Shown piece by piece: positions 1-6,980 of a stretch of 8,987 nucleotides of DNA (position 1 is the first letter of the stretch; every line of letters begins with the position of its first letter). The notes beneath the pieces are model-generated. The model did not search any database and was not told the origin of the DNA. It worked only from the letters and a program-made list of their open reading frames with translations. The DNA is from an uncultured Clostridia bacterium. GTDB taxonomy: Bacteria > Bacillota > Clostridia > UBA1381. The stretch is from NCBI GenBank assembly GCA_934486495.1, contig CAKSPW010000082.1:1-8987 (forward strand), in the 5' to 3' direction. A program made the position numbers and the translations under genes.

Positions 1-113
1 ACAATTAACAGCGATAAAAATCACACATAATGCAATAATCAATCTTTGCCGATAATAGAATATAAGTAAACAATAATACAATAATCAATCTTTGCAAATA
101 AAAAAATAAAGCT
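1..113 (-). repeat. AT-rich end of a composite repeat element (truncated by window edge)
   Basis: Positions 1-33 are identical to 8704-8736 in the right-hand repeat copy. They also match the reverse complement of the AT-rich units at about 6221-6480, especially the first unit near 6221-6275. The similarity continues through 34-51 and then decays. A 17-bp direct repeat (33-49 and 79-95, core AATAATCAATCTTTGC) marks a shortened second unit with a 46-bp offset. The orientation matches the copy at 8600-8862, so the GC-rich core of this copy should lie just to the left of the window. The element ends before the thrS promoter at 150. No open frame is credible here. Confidence 0.8.
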
Positions 114-149
114 AAACATTACAAAATTATTAATTTTTATAAAAAACGC

Positions 150-178
150 TTGACAAACGAAAATAAATCTGATATATT
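150..178 (+). promoter_or_regulatory. Sigma-A promoter of the thrS leader
   Basis: A perfect -35 box TTGACA (150-155) is followed by a 17-nt spacer and a -10 box TATATT (173-178). Transcription would start near 184-187, exactly where the T-box Stem I base begins. The upstream flank is very AT-rich (an UP-like tract at 125-147). A better -10 string TATAAT at 178-183 exists, but its 22-nt spacer argues against it. Confidence 0.85.
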
Positions 179-184
179 ATAATA

Positions 185-446
185 AAGGCTGAGAAAAAGA
201 CAGTAGTCGGTTATATGAAGTAAGAGAGAAAAACGGTCGTGGCTGTGAGCCGTTTACGGATTTTTCCGATGAATACCACTTTGGAGCCGCAGGCTGAAAT
301 TAACAGTATGCCTCGCCGCATAACTTGCGTTAAAGGTTTAATTAAGTGACGATTTATTTCGTAATCAGGGTGGAACCGTGTATTTTGCACCCCTGAGATA
401 TTTTGCATTGCAAACATTCTCGGGAGGTGCTTTTTGTATTTTTTGG
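185..446 (+). promoter_or_regulatory. T-box riboswitch, threonine specific, controlling thrS
   Basis: This leader senses uncharged tRNA-Thr and decides between termination and read-through into thrS. The Stem I base pairs GGCT (187-190) with AGCC (285-288). An AGTA motif (202-205), an AGAGAG motif (223-228) and an apical hairpin AAACGG/CCGTTT (231-236/250-255) follow the usual T-box layout. The likely specifier codon is ACC at 275-277 (threonine), followed by the usual purine. ACT at 278-280 is the alternative and is also a Thr codon. The T-box proper, AGGGTGGAACCGTG, lies at 367-380, and its TGGAACC bulge would pair with the tRNA acceptor end. The antiterminator is CAGGG (366-370) with CCCTG (391-395), which excludes the terminator stem that starts at 387. 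The downstream gene is a threonyl-tRNA synthetase, which agrees with the specifier. Confidence 0.95.
387..446 (+). terminator. Intrinsic terminator of the thrS T-box
   Basis: The 5' arm GCACCCCTGAGA (387-398) pairs with TCTCGGGAGGTGC (418-430), with one bulged A at 425 and one G-U pair. An inner helix TTTGC/GCAAA (402-406/410-414) extends the hairpin. T-rich tracts at 431-435 and 439-444 follow. The arm at 391-395 is shared with the antiterminator, so the two structures exclude each other, as expected for a transcriptional T-box. Confidence 0.93.
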
Positions 447-491
447 GATTGCTTGCGGCGAACACTTATATAAAAGAAAGGGTTTTGAAAA

Positions 492-2252
492 ATGAGTGAA
501 ATTAACGAAATGAACGAACTGCAAACGCTGCGCCACAGTGCTTCACACGTGATGGCACAAGCTGTAAAAAGACTTTACCCCGATGTAAAGCTTGCAATAG
601 GTCCGGCTATTGATAACGGATTTTATTACGATTTTGACACAGAACACACATTTACCCCGGAGGACCTTGAAGCGATTGAAAAGGAAATGAAGAAAATCGC
701 TAAGGAAAACCTGAAAATCGAACGCTTTGAGCTTCCCAGAGATGAGGCGCTTGAGCTTATGAAAAATGAGCCGTACAAGTGTGAGCTTATCCGTGATTTA
801 CCGGAGGGTGAGGTTATATCATTTTACAAGCAGGGCGAATTTACCGATCTTTGCGCCGGTCCGCACGTAAACTATACAAGCAAAGTAAAGTCATATAAGC
901 TTTTGTCGGCAACAGGTGCATATTGGCGCGGAAACGAGAAGAACAAAATGCTGCAAAGAATTTACGGAACGGCATTTTTCAATAAAACCGACCTTGAGGA
1001 GCATTTACAAAAGCTTGAGGATGCTAAAAAGAGAGATCATAACAAACTCGGCCGTGAGCTTGAACTGTTTACAACGTGCGATATAATCGGTCAGGGTCTT
1101 CCCATTATGCTTCCGAAGGGTGCAAGAATTATTCAGCTTCTTCAAAGATTTGTTGAGGACGAGGAGCAAAAACGCGGCTGGCAGCTTACAAAAACTCCGC
1201 TTATGGCAAAGAGCGACCTTTACAAGCTTTCGGGACATTGGGATCACTATAAAGAGGGTATGTTCGTACTCGGCGACGAGGAAAAGGACGATGAAGTATT
1301 TGCGCTCAGACCTATGACTTGCCCGTTCCAATACCAGGCATTTCTAAACAGAGGCCGCTCTTACAGAGATTTGCCGATGCGTCTTAACGAAACGTCTACA
1401 CTTTTCAGAAACGAGGCGTCGGGCGAAATGCACGGCCTTATAAGAGTAAGACAGTTTACAATTTCGGAGGGACATCTTATGTGTACTCCCGAACAGCTTG
1501 AGGACGAGTTTAAGGGCTGTCTTGAGCTTGCGATTTATATGCTTAAAACTCTCGGTCTTTATGAGGACGTATCATACAGATTTTCGAAGTGGGATCCTAA
1601 CGACCGTGACAAGTATATAGGAACAGAAGAACAGTGGGACGAGGCACAGTCAATGATGGAGAGAATACTTAACCATCTCGAAATTCCGTATAAAATCGGT
1701 ATCGGTGAAGCTGCATTCTACGGTCCGAAGCTTGATATTCAGATTAAAAATGTTCACGGAAAAGAGGATACGCTTATCACAATCCAAATCGACCAAATGC
1801 TTGCGGAAAAGTTCGGTATGGAATACGTTGACAAGGACGGAAAGAAGAAAAATCCGTATATCATTCACAGAACATCACTCGGCTGTTACGAAAGAACGCT
1901 TGCTTTGCTTATCGAAAAATACGCAGGTGCTTTTCCGCTTTGGCTTGCGCCTGTTCAGGTTAAGCTTTTGCCTATTGCCGACCGTCATTTGCCTTATATC
2001 AACGAAATCAAGAAAAAGCTTGAGGACGCAGGCATTATAAGACTTGAAATTGACGACCGTTCGGAAAAAATCGGTTACAAAATAAGAGAAGCACAGCTTG
2101 AAAAAGTTCCGTATATGATTCTTGCCGGTGACAAGGATATAGAAAACGGCGTTGTTGCCGTAAGGTCACGCAAGGACGGCGATATCGGAACAATGACAAT
2201 AGACGAGCTTATCGAAAAGCTTACGGAAGAAATTAAAGAAAAGAGAATATAA
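492..2252 (+). CDS. thrS: Threonyl-tRNA synthetase, TGS-less form
   Basis: This class II aminoacyl-tRNA synthetase charges tRNA-Thr in the cytoplasm. The protein is 586 aa against about 640 for the classical bacterial form. The missing part is the N-terminal TGS domain: the sequence opens directly in the editing domain. That domain keeps HSASH (H15, H19) and CAGPH (C121, H125), the usual metal-type editing residues, so proofreading of Ser-tRNA-Thr should be intact. The catalytic domain spans about 190-475. Expected zinc ligands are C277 (in RPMTCPF), H328 (SEGH) and H459 (IIHR). Motif 2 lies at 305-325 and motif 3 at 459-472 (SLGCYERTL). The anticodon-binding domain is about 485-582. The start is ATG at 492 with GAAAGGG (476-482) 9 nt upstream. 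Upstream is the T-box leader, so the short N-terminus is not a missed start. Assignment is near certain. Confidence 0.97.
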   Translation: MSEINEMNELQTLRHSASHVMAQAVKRLYPDVKLAIGPAIDNGFYYDFDTEHTFTPEDLEAIEKEMKKIAKENLKIERFELPRDEALELMKNEPYKCELIRDLPEGEVISFYKQGEFTDLCAGPHVNYTSKVKSYKLLSATGAYWRGNEKNKMLQRIYGTAFFNKTDLEEHLQKLEDAKKRDHNKLGRELELFTTCDIIGQGLPIMLPKGARIIQLLQRFVEDEEQKRGWQLTKTPLMAKSDLYKLSGHWDHYKEGMFVLGDEEKDDEVFALRPMTCPFQYQAFLNRGRSYRDLPMRLNETSTLFRNEASGEMHGLIRVRQFTISEGHLMCTPEQLEDEFKGCLELAIYMLKTLGLYEDVSYRFSKWDPNDRDKYIGTEEQWDEAQSMMERILNHLEIPYKIGIGEAAFYGPKLDIQIKNVHGKEDTLITIQIDQMLAEKFGMEYVDKDGKKKNPYIIHRTSLGCYERTLALLIEKYAGAFPLWLAPVQVKLLPIADRHLPYINEIKKKLEDAGIIRLEIDDRSEKIGYKIREAQLEKVPYMILAGDKDIENGVVAVRSRKDGDIGTMTIDELIEKLTEEIKEKRI

Positions 2253-2259
2253 TTTCACC

Positions 2260-2304
2260 TACTTCACCCCTTTTGCATAAATTAAATCATAAAGGGGTGA
2301 AGTA
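2260..2304 (+). promoter_or_regulatory. 14-bp perfect hairpin occluding the yunB ribosome binding site
   Basis: TACTTCACCCCTTT (2260-2273) is the exact reverse complement of AAAGGGGTGAAGTA (2291-2304), with a 17-nt AT-rich loop. The 3' arm contains the whole Shine-Dalgarno sequence AGGGGTGA (2293-2300) of yunB, whose ATG is at 2307. No T-tract follows, so it does not look like an intrinsic terminator. In a transcript reading through from thrS the site would be masked. A transcript starting inside the loop would lack the 5' arm and be translatable. The structure is seen directly; the regulatory role is inferred. Confidence 0.6.
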
Positions 2305-2306
2305 TT

Positions 2307-2933
2307 ATGCGTATGTTAAGGAGAAGAAAACATACTTTTGCGGCGGCGGTTTGCTTTGGTATTGTATTCGGATTTTTGCTCGTTCGGCTTCAAAATCCGT
2401 TTTGTGCGGCGGTTGAAGAACATTCGTTTTATGCTGCAAACAAGGCGGTAGAGTATGCTCTTGACTGTATAAACTGTTCGGATTTGGTGAAAATATCATC
2501 AGGTAACACAGGAGATGTTAAAGCCGTTGTTGCGGACGGTATGAAAATCAGCCGGTTAAAAAGTGAAATTGCACTGAAAATTGACGATTATATAAAGCAC
2601 TCGGACGCTGATTTTATAAAAGTTCCGCTGCTTTCGTTCGGTGATAATTTAATACTTTCCTCAATCGGTCCGTGCGCCAAGCTTAAAATCAAACCTACAA
2701 GCCTTGTAAGCCTTAATTTTCGTGACAGCTTCTCATCGGCAGGTATAAACCAGACAAGACATACCATTTATCTCGATACATATATAACCGTAAATATCAC
2801 ATCCGCATTCCGAAAGAAAACGGAAAAAATACATAACAGCGTGCTTGTTGCGGATACAGTAATTGTAGGAGATGTTCCGGAATATTACGGATTGTCCGCG
2901 GCGACAAGCATAACAGGAAAGGGAAAGAAATGA
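2307..2933 (+). CDS. yunB: Sporulation protein YunB family
   Basis: The product (208 aa) belongs to the YunB family. In Bacillus subtilis this is a sporulation-associated protein whose biochemical activity is not known. Residues 1-8 are basic (MRMLRRRK) and about 10-28 form one hydrophobic segment, so it is probably an anchored protein with the rest outside the membrane. Family hallmarks are AGINQTRH (145-152), in a conserved block after a Gly-Pro (121-122) and a K-I-K-P stretch, and VADTVIVGDVPEYY (181-194) near the C-terminus. It is somewhat shorter than the B. subtilis protein (about 250 aa), mostly in the N-terminal half. The start is ATG 2307, with AGGGGTGA 6 nt upstream but buried in a hairpin. 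Its stop overlaps the ligA start by 4 nt (ATGA), suggesting translational coupling. It is the only gene in the window that points to endospore formation. Confidence 0.88.
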   Translation: MRMLRRRKHTFAAAVCFGIVFGFLLVRLQNPFCAAVEEHSFYAANKAVEYALDCINCSDLVKISSGNTGDVKAVVADGMKISRLKSEIALKIDDYIKHSDADFIKVPLLSFGDNLILSSIGPCAKLKIKPTSLVSLNFRDSFSSAGINQTRHTIYLDTYITVNITSAFRKKTEKIHNSVLVADTVIVGDVPEYYGLSAATSITGKGKK

Positions 2934-4912
2934 CAGAGCCTAAAAAAAGAGTAATCGAGCTTACCGATTTTTTGAATTATCACAGCTACAAATACTATAC
3001 CGAGGACTCACCCGAAATAAGTGACTTTGAGTACGACAGGGCAATGCGTGAGCTTGAGGATTTGGAGCGGGAGTACCCTAATCTGAAAAAGCCTAATTCA
3101 CCGACTGCACGTGTCGGCGGAGCGGTGCTTGACGGTTTTGCGGAGGTTGTGCATACCGTTCCGATGGAAAGTCTTCAAGACGCATTCAGCGACGGTGAAG
3201 TTTACGATTTTGACAAGCGTGTGCGTGATGTGATCGCAAATCCGGAATACGTTGTTGAGCAAAAAATTGACGGTCTTTCCGTATCGCTCGAATATGTAAA
3301 CGGCGAATTTACACGAGGTTCAACACGAGGAAACGGCACAGTCGGCGAGGACGTGACTGAAAATTTAAAAACAATCCATTCAATCCCTATGGTGTTAAAG
3401 GAAAAAATACCTTTTCTTGAGGTGCGTGGTGAGGTATATTTGCCGAAAAAGAATTTCTTAAAGCTTAACCAAATGCGTGAAGAACAGGATTTACCGCTCT
3501 TTGCAAACCCGAGAAATGCGGCGGCAGGGTCGTTAAGACAGCTCGATTCCAAAATTGCGGCGGAGAGAAAGCTCGATATTTTTGTGTTTAATATTCAGCA
3601 GGCAGACGGTATCGAAATAAAAAGTCACAGTGAGGGGCTTGACATTTTAGACAGACTCGGCTTTAAAACAATCCGTCACAATAAATCCTACACCTCAATT
3701 ACGCAGGCATACGAGCGAGTTCTTGAAATAGGTGAAGAACGTGAAAATCTTGATTTTGACATTGACGGCGCCGTTATAAAGGTTAATTCTCTTTCCGACC
3801 GTGCAGTGCTCGGCAGTACCTCAAAATTTCCGAAATGGGCAATTGCTTATAAATTTCCGGCGGAGCAAAAGGAAACAATCGTTCGTGATATTCGCATAAA
3901 CGTGGGTAGAACGGGAGTTTTAACTCCTCTTGCAATTTTGGACAGCGTTCATATTGCCGGAACAAACGTTTCAAAAGCAACGCTCCACAATATAGACTAT
4001 ATAAGAGAAAAGGACGTCAGAATAGGCGATACCGTTGTTATAGAAAAGGCAGGGGATATTATTCCGGCTGTCGTAAGCGTCAACAAGGAAAAAAGATGCG
4101 GGACGGAGCGTGTTTTCAGTATGCCGTCCGTTTGCCCCTCGTGCGGTGCGCCCGTTGTTCGTGAGGAAGGCGAGGCTGCATACAGATGTATCGGTATTTC
4201 ATGCCCGGCACAGAAAATGAGAAATATAATTCATTTTTCGTCAAAGCCTGCAATGAATATTGACGGCTTAGGTCCTGCACTCATTGGACAAATGGTTTCA
4301 AAGGGTCTGATTTCCGACGCTGCCGATATTTACTACCTTTCAAAGTCCGATATTTCATCACTTGACAAAATGGGTGACAAGTCGGCTGATAATCTGCTTC
4401 TTGCGATAGATAATTCCAGACACAATCCGCTTTACAGACTTATTTGCGGTTTGGGAATACGTCACGTGGGAGAAAAGGCGGCAAAACTGCTTGCTAAAAA
4501 ATATAAGACAATTGATAATTTTGCCAAAGCCGAATACGAGGAAATGATTGAGATTAACGACATCGGCGAGATTATGGCAAGAACCGTTACGGAATTTTTC
4601 TCTGCTGAGGAAAATATCGAATTTGTCAACAAGCTAAAGCGTGGCGGAGTGAGCTGTATAGATGATGAGGAGGAAATTTCTGATAACAGATTTGAGGGCA
4701 AAACATTCGTACTCACCGGTACTCTTCCGTCAATGACACGCTCGGAGGCGAGCGCATTAATTGAGTCGTTCGGCGGAAAGGTTTCAGGCTCTGTATCGAA
4801 AAAAACGTCATATGTTCTTGCCGGAAGCGAGGCGGGAAGTAAGCTTACAAAGGCAACCGCACTCGGAATAGAAATTATCTCCGAAGACGATTTGAAAAAT
4901 ATGTGTGAATAA
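2930..4912 (+). CDS. ligA: NAD+-dependent DNA ligase LigA
   Basis: LigA seals 3'-OH/5'-phosphate nicks using NAD+ and joins Okazaki fragments and repair products. The length (660 aa) is normal. Domain Ia holds Y22-Y23 and the SPEISDFEYD stretch (27-36) that binds the NMN half of NAD+. The adenylation domain carries the catalytic Lys in KIDG (K112, 112-115), then TRGSTRGNGTVGEDVT (128-143), EVRGEV (164-169) and DFDIDGAVIK (275-284), with KFPKWAIAYKFPAE at 299-312. The OB fold is about 315-395. The zinc finger ligands are C402, C405, C420 and C425. Helix-hairpin-helix repeats run from about 440 to 580, and a BRCT domain (586-660) with GTLPSMTRSEA closes the protein. All catalytic elements are present. 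The ATG at 2930 has AGGAAAGGG (2915-2923) 6 nt upstream and overlaps the yunB stop by 4 nt. Confidence 0.98.
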   Translation: MTEPKKRVIELTDFLNYHSYKYYTEDSPEISDFEYDRAMRELEDLEREYPNLKKPNSPTARVGGAVLDGFAEVVHTVPMESLQDAFSDGEVYDFDKRVRDVIANPEYVVEQKIDGLSVSLEYVNGEFTRGSTRGNGTVGEDVTENLKTIHSIPMVLKEKIPFLEVRGEVYLPKKNFLKLNQMREEQDLPLFANPRNAAAGSLRQLDSKIAAERKLDIFVFNIQQADGIEIKSHSEGLDILDRLGFKTIRHNKSYTSITQAYERVLEIGEERENLDFDIDGAVIKVNSLSDRAVLGSTSKFPKWAIAYKFPAEQKETIVRDIRINVGRTGVLTPLAILDSVHIAGTNVSKATLHNIDYIREKDVRIGDTVVIEKAGDIIPAVVSVNKEKRCGTERVFSMPSVCPSCGAPVVREEGEAAYRCIGISCPAQKMRNIIHFSSKPAMNIDGLGPALIGQMVSKGLISDAADIYYLSKSDISSLDKMGDKSADNLLLAIDNSRHNPLYRLICGLGIRHVGEKAAKLLAKKYKTIDNFAKAEYEEMIEINDIGEIMARTVTEFFSAEENIEFVNKLKRGGVSCIDDEEEISDNRFEGKTFVLTGTLPSMTRSEASALIESFGGKVSGSVSKKTSYVLAGSEAGSKLTKATALGIEIISEDDLKNMCE

Positions 4913-4987
4913 GTGCGCTCATGGCTTGCACGGCGAAAAATCTTTCTGCTTACAAGCCGCAAAATATATAAATAAAAGGATAAATAA

Positions 4988-6133
4988 ATGATTTTTCAGT
5001 TTACAAGTTCGGATTTATCAAAGTCGTTCCGCTATCTCCATTCGATACCTGAAACGCAGTGGAACGAGGTTAAAACATCCGATTATATTAAAAAAAAGCT
5101 GACAGAGTTCGGTTTAACACCTGTATCATGCACAAAAACGGGTGTATATGCGGACATTGTTGGCAAAGAATCAGACAAAAAAATACTTCTGCGTGCCGAC
5201 ATCGACGCACTCCCGATTAAAGAAGAAAGCGGAGTTGAATATGCGTCCGAAAATGACGGTGTAATGCACGCCTGCGGTCATGATTTTCACACAACGTGTT
5301 TATTATATGCCGCAAAAGCGCTTTTTGACAACAAGGATAAGCTGCAAGGCACTGTAAGAGTTCTGTTTCAGCCTGCCGAAGAAGGTACAGGCGGTGCGGA
5401 ATTTATGATTAAGGACGGCTGCATGGACGGAGTTACCGCTGCGTTTGCAATTCATGCCGACCCGCTTGAAAATGTAGGTACAGTGTCATATCGTGACGGT
5501 GGAATTACTGCCTCGCCGGACGATTACAAAGTCGTTATAAAAGGGAGGGGGGGACACGGCGCAAATCCCGAAAAATGCATAAATCCGATAACGGTTGCAA
5601 GCAGAATAATATTGCGCTACAACAAAATTAAAGAAACTTATTTCCCCGATACACCTTGTGTTACAACCGTTTGTACCGTAAATTCCGGAACGCTTAACAA
5701 TATCATTCCCGACACGGCGGAGATTACCGGAACGGCACGTTCGTTCGATGAACAAACTCGTCTCAAACTCAGAAAGTATCTTGAGCATTACGCTTATAAA
5801 ACGGCTGAAGAATACGGCGCAAAAGCTGAGTTTACATATAATGCGCTGTTTCCGCCGACCGTAAACAGCAAGGAGATGAATGATATTGCCCTTTCGGCGG
5901 CAATGAAAACTGACGGTATAACAAAAATTAAGGAGCTTGAAGAAGGGCTTACAATCGGTGATGATTTTTCGTACTTTGCACGTCTTGTTCCGTCGTCTTA
6001 TATCCGATTCGGCACATCTGCTAAGGGTGAAAAATATCCGCTGCACAGCGCTAAGTTTAAGGTTGACGAAAAAGCTCTTGCTGTTGGGTGCAGGTTTTTT
6101 GTAAATGTTGCACTTGAGTATTTAAACAGATAA
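4988..6133 (+). CDS. M20D-type metallopeptidase / amidohydrolase (N-acyl amino acid hydrolase-like)
   Basis: This is a cytoplasmic binuclear metal hydrolase of the M20 family, subfamily D, related to hippurate, N-acyl-amino-acid and IAA-amino-acid hydrolases. It cleaves an amide bond, but the substrate cannot be read from sequence. The length (381 aa) is typical. Visible motifs are RYLHSIPE (15-22), ADIDALP (70-76), MHACGHDFH (93-101, expected metal ligands C96 and H98), the catalytic/metal pair E131-E132 in QPAEEGTGG, H156 in AIHADP, and the C-terminal PLHSAKF with H353. The inserted dimerisation domain (about 178-290) contains GRGGHGANP, with the conserved H190. The start is ATG 4988, with AAAGGA (4975-4980) 7 nt upstream. 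It lies 75 nt after ligA, and only a weak 6-bp inverted repeat (4923-4928/4953-4958) occupies the gap. A run of seven G (5547-5553) falls just before the H190 codon. The family call is firm. Confidence 0.92.
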   Translation: MIFQFTSSDLSKSFRYLHSIPETQWNEVKTSDYIKKKLTEFGLTPVSCTKTGVYADIVGKESDKKILLRADIDALPIKEESGVEYASENDGVMHACGHDFHTTCLLYAAKALFDNKDKLQGTVRVLFQPAEEGTGGAEFMIKDGCMDGVTAAFAIHADPLENVGTVSYRDGGITASPDDYKVVIKGRGGHGANPEKCINPITVASRIILRYNKIKETYFPDTPCVTTVCTVNSGTLNNIIPDTAEITGTARSFDEQTRLKLRKYLEHYAYKTAEEYGAKAEFTYNALFPPTVNSKEMNDIALSAAMKTDGITKIKELEEGLTIGDDFSYFARLVPSSYIRFGTSAKGEKYPLHSAKFKVDEKALAVGCRFFVNVALEYLNR

Positions 6134-6146
6134 AAGAGTTGTTTTA

Positions 6147-6492
6147 GTTACTTTATTTTTTGCAGGCAAGGTTTTATTATCGCAATAAAATGATTAAAAT
6201 AGGTATATTTGTTTTTTTTGTCGGCAAAGATTGATTATCGCATTATGTGTGAATTTTATCACTTTTAATTGTTACGATTCTTTCAATCAATTTCAATTTT
6301 ATAACAAGTTACTTTATTCTTTTGTTGACAAAGAAAGATTATCGCATCATGTGTGATTTTTATTACTTTTAATTGTTACGATTCTTTCAATCAATTTCAA
6401 TTTTATAACAAGTTACTTTATTCTTTTGTTGGCAAAGAAAGATTATCGCATCATGTGTGATTTTTATCGCTGTTAATTGTTACGTTTCTTTC
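6147..6492 (+). repeat. AT-rich tandem repeat of 104 bp (outer end of left composite element)
   Basis: GATTATCGCAT recurs at 6233, 6337 and 6441, exactly 104 bp apart. GTTACTTTATTC recurs at 6308 and 6412, with a near match at 6147. The second and third units are almost identical, and the first is diverged. A small AT hairpin, TTTTATT/AATAAAA (6172-6178/6184-6190), with a T-rich stretch at about 6207-6219 is the only terminator-like signal after the amidohydrolase gene, and it is weak. The same units appear inverted at 8692-8862 and at 1-113. No gene is present. Confidence 0.88.
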
Positions 6493-6584
6493 GTACTTTT
6501 GCAAACAAAAGTACCAAAATTTCCGGGGTTCGGAATTCCCCGGACCCTAAAACCGCTCGGGGACACCCCGAGACCCCGTTGCAA
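6493..6584 (+). repeat. 92-bp GC-rich hairpin core, left copy
   Basis: This core is the exact reverse complement of 8600-8691, as I read both. It contains three hairpins in series. The first is GTACTTTTG/CAAAAGTAC (6493-6501/6506-6514, loop CAAA). The second is CCGGGG/CCCCGG (6523-6528/6538-6543), whose loop and flank hold GGAATTCC. The third is CTCGGGG/CCCCGAG (6556-6562/6566-6572, loop ACA). The core is far richer in G+C than its AT-rich flank. No T-tract follows, so the hairpins are not simple terminators. The layout resembles REP/MITE-like dispersed elements, and no encoded protein is visible. Confidence 0.85.
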
Positions 6585-6912
6585 GTGAGATTTTCTCAGT
6601 AAAGTGAAGGCTCTTGAGAGTAGTCGCTAACGGTGTATTCGGTTTTATGTTTTATTTTGGAAAGTGCTAACTTGTTGCACTTATGAGCGAAGCCGATATG
6701 GTTTCGGCGAGGGCGAGGTTTAGCAAACCGATATTTAGGCAAATTTGCATTGTTTCGGCGAAGGTGAGGTTTTATATCAGATAGTTGGGTTGATTTGAAT
6801 TGATTGGCAAGGGCGAGAGGGTTATTAGTCTAATTTGAATTATTTCGGTGAGGGTGAGATTTTATTACAAGCAGTTGAGATAATATAAATCATGTTGTTA
6901 GGGTGGTTTGAT
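6585..6912 (+). repeat. Tail of left composite element with degenerate 51/39-bp tandem units
   Basis: Positions 6585-6727 align without gaps to the reverse complement of 8457-8599, with about 18 mismatches by hand (roughly 87%). Tandem units starting TTTCGGYGARGGYGAG begin at 6702, 6753, about 6804, 6843 and about 6894. The spacings are 51, 51, 39 and 51. The units decay toward the right. On the minus strand one frame stays open for about 2.5 units and ends in TGA at 6598-6596, the same stop position as in the right copy. No ribosome binding site or ATG goes with it. Confidence 0.75.
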
Positions 6913-6961
6913 TTACTGTAACGGAATTATGTAAACTAAAAGTTACAAACTGTAAATAAAT

Positions 6962-6980
6962 GGGGGAGAATTTACGATTG
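6962..6980 (+). promoter_or_regulatory. Shine-Dalgarno site that selects a TTG start
   Basis: GGGGGAG (6962-6968) lies 9 nt before an in-frame TTG (6978-6980). The longer in-frame ATG at 6960 has no ribosome binding site, since its upstream sequence is GTAAATAA. That ATG also overlaps the purine tract itself. TTG at 6978 is therefore the better start. Confidence 0.7.

Noticed and set aside
2245..2283. Sigma-E-type sporulation promoter for yunB (GAATATA and GCATAAAT)
   Set aside because: The two boxes are about 24 nt apart, whereas sigma-E promoters have about 14-16 nt. No better pair was seen upstream of yunB.
2260..2304. Reading the thrS-yunB hairpin as an intrinsic terminator
   Set aside because: The stem is strong but is followed by TTATGCG and not by a T-run. 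The 3' arm instead coincides with the yunB ribosome binding site.
4913..4987. Terminator between ligA and the amidohydrolase gene
   Set aside because: Only a 6-bp inverted repeat (GGCTTG/CAAGCC) with a 24-nt loop is present, and no T-tract follows.
6134..6959. tRNA, rRNA or attachment site at the border of the repeat island
   Set aside because: No cloverleaf, no TTCRANNY arm in a suitable setting and no tRNA 3' end was found. The structure is fully explained by repeats.
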